Shown here one piece after another: positions 15,965 to 23,283 of a stretch of DNA of 37,842 bases. The notes under the pieces are model-generated. The model did not search any database. It was given only the letters and a program-made list of their open reading frames with translations, and had not been told where the DNA came from. Source of the DNA: JAKIWV01 sp049800095 (GTDB lineage: Archaea; Thermoplasmatota; Thermoplasmata; Lutacidiplasmatales; UBA184); assembly GCA_049800095.1 (NCBI GenBank), contig JBARJD010000089.1:1-37842 (forward strand), given 5' to 3'. Position 1 is the stretch's first letter; the number at the start of each line of letters is the position of its first letter. Made by a program: the position numbers and the translations under genes.

Positions 15965-17154
15965 CAGCTCGGTCGGTTCGGCCGATTGGGTCCTTCCGAG
16001 ATTGCTCTTCGCATCCCCTCGACCAGCTCCTCGCCCTCACGCCGGAGACGCCGTTGTCTCTCGAAAACAGAGACGATGGCCGACACCGCCACCACGGCGG
16101 TGACCAGTCCAATGACAGCGTCGAACCACGCCGAAGGGCCGGCGTTCGGTGGGGGGATGATCACGAGAACAAGGCTGGGGGAGAACACAACCCAGGGGTC
16201 GTAGCTCACGGAGGAGTAGCTTCCGGCAACCCCACCGAAGGTGAGAAGCGTCATCGACTCGCGATTGGCCGAGGCGGCGTAGAACAAGCCGACCTGGTCG
16301 CTCACGACCGCGTGGCCGACGGGCGCCGAAGGATACGAGACGTTGGCGGTTCCCCCGAACACCAGGCTCGCGAAGGTGCGGTTGTTCCCGTTCCATGACT
16401 CCGCAAGCGTCCGCGTCGATTGGTTGAAGTTGAAGTGCGCCCCGCCAGCTCCCAACGATCCAATGCCGACGCCGAGAAGGTCCGTCGGGGCGGCCCAAGG
16501 CCACCCAGTCACGTCCACATCGAATTTCACTTCGTAGGAGGTGTTCTCAGTCGTGTTGCTGGAGGCGTTAGCAGAAACGTTGAGTAGATGGAAAACCGTG
16601 TTCACCGTGGTCGTGCCCAAAGTCGTGTTGCCGATGTCCCACTGAGGTCCGGCACCCGCCCATGTATCGTTCGGCGTCCAGTTCCCTGAGGCAGTTGTCA
16701 CGTTCACGTCTTGGATCAAAGAGATGTTGACTTCTTGCGGCCCCCGGCTCACGTCGGCGGTGTAGGAACTGGGCGCGAGGGGATTCGCGACTCGGACTAA
16801 ACTGCCGCCCGGGCTGAATTCTGCGATCCATGGAATCTCGAAGCTGAAGTTGTACTGGGTTGATGCGTTCCAGCTGTTGAAATTCTGGGCGTACGTCACA
16901 TCGAAAACGGCCTGGCACCCGCTAGTGGCTACCGAGAGATGCGCCGTCTGCCATCCGTACGAGCCGCACACCGAACCGCTCGTGGCGGGGGAGCTACCTG
17001 ACGATGTCTCCATGCCGGAGGGCCGCGTTGGAGTCGGTCCGAGGGTCCAGGCCAGGAGCACGAGCGCGACCATCACGAAGCCGATCGGATATCGCATCCC
17101 CCGAGCGTGGCGAGACGCCCCGAAGGGGGCCCTCGCGCTCCGGGAACGGCCCAT
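15964..17154 (-). CDS. Membrane-anchored extracellular protein of unknown function
   Basis: A 396-residue surface protein. The basic N-terminus is followed by a signal/anchor helix at about residues 22-40 (IGFVMVALVLLAWTLGPT). The beta-rich ectodomain of about 290 residues has many N-x-S/T sequons and a likely disulfide pair (VCGSYGW and SGCQAVF). A C-terminal transmembrane helix (about 335-365, AVIGLVTAVVAVSAIVSVF) is followed by a charged cytoplasmic tail of about 30 residues (ERQRRLRREGEEL). I chose ATG 17154 because AAGGAG lies 3-4 nt upstream. No family is recognised. It is co-translated with the winged-helix gene, so a signalling partner role is possible but unproven. Confidence 0.75.
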   Translation of the reverse strand: MGRSRSARAPFGASRHARGMRYPIGFVMVALVLLAWTLGPTPTRPSGMETSSGSSPATSGSVCGSYGWQTAHLSVATSGCQAVFDVTYAQNFNSWNASTQYNFSFEIPWIAEFSPGGSLVRVANPLAPSSYTADVSRGPQEVNISLIQDVNVTTASGNWTPNDTWAGAGPQWDIGNTTLGTTTVNTVFHLLNVSANASSNTTENTSYEVKFDVDVTGWPWAAPTDLLGVGIGSLGAGGAHFNFNQSTRTLAESWNGNNRTFASLVFGGTANVSYPSAPVGHAVVSDQVGLFYAASANRESMTLLTFGGVAGSYSSVSYDPWVVFSPSLVLVIIPPPNAGPSAWFDAVIGLVTAVVAVSAIVSVFERQRRLRREGEELVEGMRRAISEGPNRPNRPS

Positions 17155-17633
17155 CGTCTCCTTATCGCCCGGGCCTGGAATTGACTTCGGAAAGCTTCCG
17201 TCGGCTGTCATCGGCCTTGCATCGGCCTTCAGTGCGATAAACGCTCGGCGAAGATATTCCACCTCGAACCGGGTGTCTACTCCGTTGCAGCCGCAGCGCA
17301 TGGGACATGAGGCAGCCACCTACGTCATCGAGTTGGACCCATCTGTCGAGAGTGGTCCGCGCGCTTCTCGGGCTCCACCTTCGACCGCGACGAACACGCT
17401 GACCCTGCGGAGAGGGCGCCTAGTCTTCTCGCGTTGCGCCACTATCGGTGGAGTGAGTTCATCTGTCACGTTCCGGGGTCGGAACCCCTTCCCCCCATTT
17501 CCCTCCGCTCGGGTCCTCTCTGATCCCATTGGTTCAGGCGTTCCTCTCGGTCGAGCGTGAAACGGAGGCTCGTCCGCCCGGGGGCGGCTCAAGAAAGATG
17601 GTAGACAGCGGTCTTGGCTTCCATAGGTCAACC

Positions 17634-18077
17634 ATGGCTCGCTCGAAGAAACCCCCTGTTCCCAGTGCGAAGCCCCATCCGAAGGGTCCGTCGGAGATCG
17701 CCCCCGGTGTATTTGTTGGGGGTTGGAACGACGCGCTCCAATTCCAGGGCGCTCGGTTCTGCGTCCTCGACGAGGCCCCGGAGGAGATGCCAACGGCGAC
17801 CCATGTGCCGGTCTACAACGAAGAGGCGGGTCAGGCGAGCACGGAGAACCTCGACCGACTCGCCGAAGCCATGCGCACGGCACGCGCAAAGGGAGAGCCA
17901 GTGTTGGTTTTCTGCGGTCACGGGGCCCGTCGATCGCCCCTCGGAGGAGCCTGGTATCTCCGGCGTACGGAGGGTCTTTCGCTCAACGACGCCTACGACC
18001 GGATACGCGCGGTCCGTCCCAAGGTCGAACACGCACGTGAGTGGGTGGGCAACGCGAACGAGCTCGAACGCAGCTAA
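17634..18077 (+). CDS. Dual-specificity/tyrosine-phosphatase-like protein (CX5R)
   Basis: A 147-residue cysteine phosphatase of the DSP fold. The P-loop is FCGHGARRSP with nucleophile C94 and phosphate-binding R100 (C-x5-R), followed by the usual S101. Upstream, FVGGWNDALQ and RFCVLDEAPEEMP match the strand-loop that usually carries the general acid (D46 is a candidate). After the P-loop, GGAWYLRRTEGLSLNDAYDRIRAVRP is the family's two-helix stretch. The normal HC pair is FC here. I used ATG 17634 because residues before it are low-complexity. A methyltransferase starts 14 nt after its stop. Confidence 0.8.
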   Translation: MARSKKPPVPSAKPHPKGPSEIAPGVFVGGWNDALQFQGARFCVLDEAPEEMPTATHVPVYNEEAGQASTENLDRLAEAMRTARAKGEPVLVFCGHGARRSPLGGAWYLRRTEGLSLNDAYDRIRAVRPKVEHAREWVGNANELERS

Positions 18078-18091
18078 ACTCTGGCGCACTC

Positions 18092-18868
18092 ATGCAAGTA
18101 GAGCTGGACCCGGACCCGGCGTGGGTCGAAGCCCTCAGTGGCCACGGACGAGAGGCTGCGTTGCACGCGGTCGGGGAGGCCCAAGGTGAACGGAAGCTGT
18201 TCTCCCATTTGGAACGGGAGCATGACCGCGAGGGACGCGACTCGTACATTGAGGTCGACGCCCCACTGGAGCTTCATGCGCTGGTTCGACTGCTCCGACC
18301 TGTCCACGTCGTCGAGGTGGGGGTTTCCTCCGGCGTCTCTTCGGCGTACCTGCTCAACGCTCTGGACAAGAACGGTACGGGCACGCTCCACTCAGTTGAT
18401 TTGCCATCTCTTCCGCGTCAGGGTGCGCGGTCCCAGAAGCCCTCTCGGAACTCCTGGAGCCTCCCGCCCGGGCGGTCCACCGGTTGGGCGGTCCCTTTCC
18501 CTCTCCTGAAGAGATGGGACCTCCGCCTTGGTGACAAGGCGGACGTTTTGCCGATTCTGGCCCGCGGGCTGCCGCGTATCGACCTATTGCTATACGACGT
18601 CCCCCACGAGGACACTGCAACCCGCCGGGAATTTCGACTGCTCGATTCTCTGGTCCCTCCGGGTGGGGTCATCATCGTCGATCATGGTCCCCGAGGGGGA
18701 CTCTGTGACGCGCTCCGGGGCTGGGCCCGGTCCTGGAAGACCCGGCCCGTCCGGCGCCAGAATCTCGGCCTCTACGGGATGCGACGACCGGCGCCGTCGC
18801 GAACCCCCCGAACGACGCGACCGAGTCGGGGAAGGCCCCTCAACGGCGAGATCCTGAAGAGGGGTTAG
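18092..18868 (+). CDS. Class I SAM-dependent methyltransferase (O-methyltransferase-like)
   Basis: A 258-residue Rossmann methyltransferase. Motif I is VVEVGVSSGVSSAYLLNAL (around residues 74-92), the acidic end of strand 2 is LHSVDLPS, motif IV is RIDLLLYDVPHED, and later strands are PPGGVIIVDHGPRGG. The order and the VEVGVSSGVSS motif resemble the Methyltransf_24/catechol O-methyltransferase group. An insertion of about 30 residues (PSLPRQGARSQKPSRNSWS...) and a basic low-complexity tail are unusual. Cytosolic; substrate unknown. It probably shares a transcript with the phosphatase upstream. Confidence 0.8.
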   Translation: MQVELDPDPAWVEALSGHGREAALHAVGEAQGERKLFSHLEREHDREGRDSYIEVDAPLELHALVRLLRPVHVVEVGVSSGVSSAYLLNALDKNGTGTLHSVDLPSLPRQGARSQKPSRNSWSLPPGRSTGWAVPFPLLKRWDLRLGDKADVLPILARGLPRIDLLLYDVPHEDTATRREFRLLDSLVPPGGVIIVDHGPRGGLCDALRGWARSWKTRPVRRQNLGLYGMRRPAPSRTPRTTRPSRGRPLNGEILKRG

Positions 18869-18904
18869 TCGGCCTCTCAACGGGCCGCGTCACGAGGGTT
18901 CCAC

Positions 18905-19870
18905 ATGGACATCCTGGCCTACGTACTTGTCGGCGCCGCCTTCGGCTTTGCCTTCAGCATGGGCGCGCATTACACCGGGGCGTGCATGGGCATGTCGTAC
19001 GCCTCCGGCGCCATCCGCCCCCTTCCGGCTTTGCTCTTGATGGCGCCGGTAACACTCCTCGGTGCTTTCCTGGCGAGCTCCGGAGTCGAGGGCACGGTGG
19101 GCCACGGTCTGCTGGCCACCGGGACGGTCTCGATTGGGCTCGCGCTGGGGATCGTGCTGAGCGCTTTCGCTCTGACGAGCCTCTACAATCTGGTCACGAT
19201 CCCCACCTCGACCATCCAGATCTTCGTCTTCGCTGTGGTCGGTGCCGGACTGGCGCGAGGAATCTCCATCGAGTGGCACACGATCGAGACCCTGGCACTC
19301 CTCTGGGCGATCGCTCCGGTCGCGGCTTTTGCGCTCGGGTTCCTTTTGGTTCGGATTGCCGATCGGGTTACTGGTCCGAGAACCCGGACCTCGTCTCTCC
19401 CGAGGACCGCGGCCTGGGTCCTTATCGCGGTGGGGACCGCCGCGTCCTTTGCCATGGGGGCGAACGATGTTTCCAATGCGACGGGCTCCTTCATCATGAC
19501 CGGGTTGTTCGGACCGATGACCGCGGGACTCATCGGGGGAATCGGACTCGCGGTCGGTGTGCTCACGTGGGGACGCCCGCTTCTCCAGCGGGTGGCCTTC
19601 GACATCGTGAAGCTCGATGCCCGGATGGCGACGGGAGCACAGCTCGCCCAAGCGGCCATCATTCTGGCGTACGTGGCGTTCGGGTTCTTCACGTCCATGA
19701 ACCAAGCGCTCGTGGGTGCGATGATCGGAACCGGCGTCGCGCGGGGGCAGAAGGGCATCCACTTGAAGGCAATCTGGGGAATCTTGCTGGGCTGGGCCAT
19801 CGGCCCCGCGTCGGGAGCGGCCCTGGGGTTCGCGAGCGCCCTCCTGCTTGTCCACTTGAGTTTGCTGTGA
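18905..19870 (+). CDS. PiT-family (PHO4) inorganic phosphate transporter
   Basis: Integral membrane phosphate:cation symporter of 321 residues with about nine hydrophobic helices. The family motif GANDVSNA is present in the second half (residues 185-192). In the first half the matching site reads GAHYTGAC (20-27), so the inverted-repeat partner has lost the GAND-NA residues. LTSLYNLVTIPTSTIQI and RVAFDIVKLDARMATGAQL are other family-like segments. GAGGG lies 6 nt before the ATG. No PhoU-like gene is adjacent. Phosphate is the family default substrate; the altered first motif leaves room for another anion. Confidence 0.85.
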   Translation: MDILAYVLVGAAFGFAFSMGAHYTGACMGMSYASGAIRPLPALLLMAPVTLLGAFLASSGVEGTVGHGLLATGTVSIGLALGIVLSAFALTSLYNLVTIPTSTIQIFVFAVVGAGLARGISIEWHTIETLALLWAIAPVAAFALGFLLVRIADRVTGPRTRTSSLPRTAAWVLIAVGTAASFAMGANDVSNATGSFIMTGLFGPMTAGLIGGIGLAVGVLTWGRPLLQRVAFDIVKLDARMATGAQLAQAAIILAYVAFGFFTSMNQALVGAMIGTGVARGQKGIHLKAIWGILLGWAIGPASGAALGFASALLLVHLSLL

Positions 19871-19892
19871 GCCCGAGGTCGACACCTCGGGC
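19871..19892. terminator. Perfect 9-bp hairpin between convergent genes
   Basis: GCCCGAGGT, loop CGAC, ACCTCGGGC begins right after the PiT stop codon and lies between the PiT gene and the convergent HTH_10 gene. It has no T-tract, so archaeal termination here is a guess; it could also protect a 3' end. Confidence 0.45.
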
Positions 19893-19927
19893 TGACTGGG
19901 CTCGACCGGATGCTCCGGCGGAAGGTC

Positions 19928-20689
19928 CTACAGCGCGCGAGTGCCTTGGAGGGGGTTCCGCCTGACCTTTCGCTCGGGCGCCGTAGCCGGCAGTATCAAA
20001 GGGGCAGCCGCCCCCGCGATTCGGGCCTTCAAGGACTCGTGGCTATTCGCCAGGAGCCGGAGCTGACCCTTGCGCAGGTGCTCCCCGAAGGTCGATCGAG
20101 AGAGACCTTCCCGGCGGGCGATTTCGTTCCATCGAGCTCGGGCCGGAACATCGAAGAGCCCCCCTTCAAACCCCGCGACGAGGGAGCGGGCTTGGCGGTC
20201 CGTGAGCCCCTCGAAGAAGTGGACCGATGCGATCGGAAGGTCCCGCACACTGCCCAGACCGGTGTGGTCGGTAACGGAGAGGATTTCGACCATACCCAAT
20301 CGACGCACCCGCTTGATGAGCCGGTTCAGCTCAGATTTCCTCGACGCGACGAAGCGATAGGTCTCCTTCCCCTCGAAGTACACGACGGGGTGGAGGACCC
20401 AAACACCCGTCTTCCGGGCGAGGCCGGTCACGGAGGGAGGGTCGGCCCACTCAAAATCCGGAACCGTCACGAGGGCATCCTTCCCGTCCACGACAAGACA
20501 CCGCGCGTGGAGGGAGTCGCGAAGCGCTGACACGACCCGGCGCAACTCGGGCGGGTCCGGCGCGGAGACCAAGAAAACGTCTCGCCGGTTGTCACACCAC
20601 AGCAAGAGAAGGGTACGGGGGAACTCGGCGGAGATGTCGCAGTACGGGCACGGGTGGTGGACCCGAACATGGGCTCCCACTACGGGCAT
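19928..20689 (-). CDS. HTH_10 (bacterio-opsin-activator-type) transcription regulator
   Basis: A 253-residue archaeal regulator. The C-terminal HTH_10 domain spans about 175-230: FEGLTDRQARSLVAGFEGGL, then ARARWNEIARREGLSRSTFG and EHLRKGQLRLL, with the recognition helix at LSRSTFGEHLRKG. This is the Bat/BOA signature. The N-terminal part opens with a VHHPCPYCDISAEFPRTLLL segment whose CPYC could bind metal or a thiol, and continues with an unclassified ligand-like region. I chose ATG 20689 because a strong TATA (ATAAATAA) sits 27 nt upstream. It is divergent from the GyrI-like gene. Confidence 0.82.
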   Translation of the reverse strand: MPVVGAHVRVHHPCPYCDISAEFPRTLLLLWCDNRRDVFLVSAPDPPELRRVVSALRDSLHARCLVVDGKDALVTVPDFEWADPPSVTGLARKTGVWVLHPVVYFEGKETYRFVASRKSELNRLIKRVRRLGMVEILSVTDHTGLGSVRDLPIASVHFFEGLTDRQARSLVAGFEGGLFDVPARARWNEIARREGLSRSTFGEHLRKGQLRLLANSHESLKARIAGAAAPLILPATAPERKVRRNPLQGTRAL

Positions 20690-20700
20690 ACTCCCCACAT

Positions 20701-20720
20701 CCCCCGAGGGGGTTATTTAT
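20701..20720 (-). promoter_or_regulatory. TATA box plus adjoining CCCCC/GGGGG inverted repeat in front of the HTH_10 gene
   Basis: The minus-strand box ATAAATAA is at 20713-20720, centred 27 nt before the ATG. Directly downstream, 20701-20712 is CCCCC-GA-GGGGG, an inverted repeat lying between the TATA box and the start. A regulator bound there would block initiation, so autoregulation is plausible. Confidence 0.55.
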
Positions 20721-20779
20721 GTCCACCCGCCCGAAGGCGGCTCTGAAGGTATCAGGTTCTTCGATCGTCACCTTGAAGG

Positions 20780-21262
20780 ATGTCGGCCCGGGGGTCGAAG
20801 AGCTTGGTCGTGGATTTCGCCTTGAAGAAAGCGCCGAGCTATCGCGTCGCGTCGATCGTGCGCATTGGGCCGTGGAAGGAGGACAACCTGCGCACCGAGT
20901 TCCGGGCACTCAGTCGCTGGGCCCAAAAGAACCGAATCCGTACCGGACGCTGGATCTTCCTCGACGCACGTCGAGACCACCACCGGTGGGAGGCCTGCCT
21001 CGAGATCAAGGGCCGCGCCCGGGCCGGGGGCCGGATCCGCCTCAAGACCCTGCCGGCGACCTGGGTGGCGCGGGTAGTCTTTGACCCCGATGTCGTTTCG
21101 TCGCGGCTCGTCTATCACGGACTACAGGACTGGACTCGCTGGCGCCGGACCCACAAGGAGATCCGGTCCGTTCGTGCGGTAAGGGAGGTCTACGCTGGCG
21201 ACCCCTGGAAGAACCGGCAGGCGTGGGCCCATTGCGAGGTTCAGTTCCTCGCTCGGAGGTGA
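20780..21262 (+). CDS. GyrI-like small-molecule-binding domain protein
   Basis: A 160-residue stand-alone domain of the GyrI-like (SOUL/AraC effector-binding) fold: YRVASIVRIGPWKEDNLRTE at about residues 21-40, RTGRWIFLDARRDHHRW then EACLEIKG in the middle, and RVVFDPDVVSSRLVYHGLQD followed by DWTRWRRTHKEI. No DNA-binding domain is attached. Such domains bind small organic ligands or act as cofactors for regulators. Its position divergent from the HTH_10 regulator suggests a functional pair, by context only. A weak GTATCA patch lies about 29 nt before the ATG. Confidence 0.7.
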   Translation: MSARGSKSLVVDFALKKAPSYRVASIVRIGPWKEDNLRTEFRALSRWAQKNRIRTGRWIFLDARRDHHRWEACLEIKGRARAGGRIRLKTLPATWVARVVFDPDVVSSRLVYHGLQDWTRWRRTHKEIRSVRAVREVYAGDPWKNRQAWAHCEVQFLARR

Positions 21263-21316
21263 CCCGGTGGCGGCCAGGGCCTTCGGGCTTCGGCCGCCCG
21301 AAGGTACCCGACCGTG

Positions 21317-21326
21317 TTCTATATGG
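21317..21326 (+). promoter_or_regulatory. TATA-like box for the Cys-rich mini-protein
   Basis: TTCTATATGG, centred about 30 nt upstream of the ATG at 21352, is a good archaeal TATA match in GC-rich DNA. Confidence 0.55.
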
Positions 21327-21351
21327 GGAGCGCTCAGCGTACGGGGGGAAC

Positions 21352-21516
21352 ATGACTACCGTTTGTGAAACCCCCGGCTGCCTGCATCAGAGGCGACTGC
21401 ACGGGGCGGATGGTCACTGCCGGGCGTGCGCATGCTCGGCATATACGCGGACCGGTCCTGGACACCAGACGAAGGCCGCGAGAAAGCAAGAAGCCCAAGC
21501 GCTCCGCAGTTGGTGA
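21352..21516 (+). CDS. Cys-rich mini-protein (54 aa), possible zinc knuckle
   Basis: The protein reads CETPGCLHQ...HCRACACS in its first half, with five cysteines (C5, C10, C23, C26, C28 by my count) and several histidines. This could bind a single zinc ion. The rest is basic (TKAARKQEAQALRSW). The start has its own TATA box 30 nt upstream and a GGGGGG tract 3 nt before it. No family is recognised. It could be a small DNA- or RNA-binding factor. Confidence 0.6.
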   Translation: MTTVCETPGCLHQRRLHGADGHCRACACSAYTRTGPGHQTKAARKQEAQALRSW

Positions 21517-21608
21517 CGAGGGATCGCATGGGGCCGCCAGGGCCTGCCCCCACGAGCCGGATTCCGACGGGCGCGTAGCGGAAGAGTCCGTCGTGCTGAA
21601 CTCCGGTC

Positions 21609-21824
21609 ATGGCCGGCATCCCTCCGGAGTCCGTCGAAGCGGTACTCTCCGTGGTCCGATCGAGTCAGGGGCCGGTCCGCCGGCGGCGGATCTTGGCCGA
21701 ACTCGAGACCCGGGGACACCGGATCTCGCTGGCGGGCCTCAATCGGATTCTCGAACATTGCTCCCGGAACCAATGGATCTCCGAGGGGCCGGACGGGGTG
21801 CGCCCAAAGTCTCCTCCGGTGTGA
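21609..21824 (+). CDS. Small winged-helix-like protein (71 aa)
   Basis: A short protein with the helix pattern of a winged HTH: EAVLSVVRSSQGPVRRRRIL, then ELETRGHRISLAGLNRILEH and a wing-like SRNQWISEGPDG. It resembles small archaeal HTH regulators without further domains. No start signal decides between ATG 21609 and others. It would be a DNA-binding protein if real. Confidence 0.55.
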   Translation: MAGIPPESVEAVLSVVRSSQGPVRRRRILAELETRGHRISLAGLNRILEHCSRNQWISEGPDGVRPKSPPV

Positions 21825-21913
21825 ACGCCCAGCTTTCCGAGGAAATCGGGTCATACCCCTCTGCCCCGGATCTCGGGTTCAGCGGGGAACCCAACCAAGC
21901 GCCCTCTCGCAAA

Positions 21914-22213
21914 TCAAAGGGGCACGGCCGGAGGCGTGGGCATGGGCAGTTTCGCATGCCTCGGGTAGTATCGATAGTGTAGGTAAGCGAAGAACGCCGC
22001 GTATTGCCTCACAGCGCCGACTATCGCTACGATGACAGAACCGTCTCGGCCGAGCGCGCCGGCGGGGGAAACAAAGCCGAGCAGGGTGGCCAGCACAACG
22101 GTGCCGACGAGGCCCAGCACGAGCGGGGTGGTGCTCGGGCTACGTTGGTAGAACACCAGAGGTATCAGGCCCGGAAGAATCATGGGTCTTGTCAGAAGCT
22201 CGGCGATTGACAC
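21914..22213 (-). CDS. Small membrane protein downstream of the heme operon
   Basis: A 99-residue protein starting at GTG. Hydrophobic segments are about residues 12-25 (ILPGLIPLVFYQ), 30-48 (PLVLGLVGTVVLATLLGFV) and 58-75 (GSVIVAIVGAVRQYAAFFAYL), ending YLHYRYYPRH. No family is recognised. It is on the heme operon strand, 98 nt after the hemH stop, and could be part of the same transcript. The overlapping forward frames show no motif. Confidence 0.5.
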   Translation of the reverse strand: MSIAELLTRPMILPGLIPLVFYQRSPSTTPLVLGLVGTVVLATLLGFVSPAGALGRDGSVIVAIVGAVRQYAAFFAYLHYRYYPRHAKLPMPTPPAVPL

Positions 22214-22311
22214 GCGGTCCAGTGTCGGCCCCAGACCCCGGTGACGACGAGCACCGGCTCCGTGACCGAGCGAGTGGACCTAAACGGAACGCCGAATCGC
22301 CGGGGTGAGAT

Positions 22312-23283
22312 TCAGGAGCCCCGCTCCGTTGGCATGACCGACGGATTCGTTCGCGTGGGCGCGCGGGCGGGGTCCAGGATCCGTCGGGCGAGCGCCTCGA
22401 CGACCTCCACGGCATCGTTCGGCATCGGGACGCGTTGGTATTCGATGCCATGCTTCTCGACGTACTCGCGCACGACCACATCGAGGTCGTAGAGTACTTC
22501 CAAATGGTCGAAGACGAAGCCGAACGAAGCGATCAGCTGGTGGCGCACGCCTCGGCGTTGCCAGTCGGTCATCACGTCGGTAATGTCCGGGCCGAGCCAC
22601 GGTTCGGTCGTGTTGCCCGCGCTCTGGAATGTGAACGACCAGTGTTCCAGCCGGGCCGCATGGGCAATGGCATTCGAAGTCTCGTGGAGGATCTCGGGGT
22701 ACGGGTCGCCGAGATCCCGCATCCGTTGGGGCAGGCTATGTGCGGAAAGGAGAACCGCCGCGGTGGCGTCGGACCGCCGGGCGAGTTCCCCGCGGATCGC
22801 CCGGTCCCAGTACCCGATCCAGTTCGGGTCGAGGTGCCATCCCAAGCGGACATCCACGTCGATCGGTGAGGCAGCCTCTCGAATTCCCTCCGCCACGCCT
22901 TCCTGGTAAGGTTCGCTGATCCAGGTCGACGCGTAGGGGGAGAGTGGAACAGCGACCAGGTGCCGGTAGCCCGCCCCCGCGATATCGGGGATCACGTCGC
23001 GCAACGCGGGGTGCCCGTGCTTGACCCCGAGGAAAACGTGCGCCCCCGGCCAGTCGCGGCCGAGCCGTCCTTCGAGCTTCGTCCGCAGCGAAGCCAGAAT
23101 CCGATTCTGAGGTGAACCGCCAATACGGTCGTATCGTCGAGAGTATTCGGCGACCATCTCGGGGGAGGGCGGCGTCCCGTGGAGCACGTCCTCGAGGTAC
23201 GTTGGAAGGTCGTCGGCGCCGTTCGGGCTGCCGTACCCCATCAAGAGCACCGCGGTGCCGTCCCGGGACGCGTTCGTGGTCAT
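22312..23283 (-). CDS. hemH: Ferrochelatase (coproporphyrin/protoporphyrin ferrochelatase)
   Basis: Inserts Fe(II) into coproporphyrin III or protoporphyrin IX. 323 residues, the bacterial length. Catalytic His is H182 in LLSAHSLPQRM, the SFTFQSAGNTTEPWLGPDI motif follows (about 216-234), and the Glu partner is E262 in FDHLEVLYD. There is no cysteine in the whole protein, so no [2Fe-2S] cluster. The HLEVLYDLD ending resembles the coproporphyrin-type CpfC of Gram-positives. It is the last gene of the heme operon and overlaps hemE by 4 nt (ATGA). With HemQ nearby, coproporphyrin III is the likely substrate (inference). Confidence 0.93.
   Translation of the reverse strand: MTTNASRDGTAVLLMGYGSPNGADDLPTYLEDVLHGTPPSPEMVAEYSRRYDRIGGSPQNRILASLRTKLEGRLGRDWPGAHVFLGVKHGHPALRDVIPDIAGAGYRHLVAVPLSPYASTWISEPYQEGVAEGIREAASPIDVDVRLGWHLDPNWIGYWDRAIRGELARRSDATAAVLLSAHSLPQRMRDLGDPYPEILHETSNAIAHAARLEHWSFTFQSAGNTTEPWLGPDITDVMTDWQRRGVRHQLIASFGFVFDHLEVLYDLDVVVREYVEKHGIEYQRVPMPNDAVEVVEALARRILDPARAPTRTNPSVMPTERGS

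Noticed and set aside
22312..23283. HemH as a sirohydrochlorin cobaltochelatase (CbiX)
   Set aside because: CbiX is shorter; the SFTFQSAGNTTEPWLGPD and HLEVLYD motifs are those of ferrochelatases.
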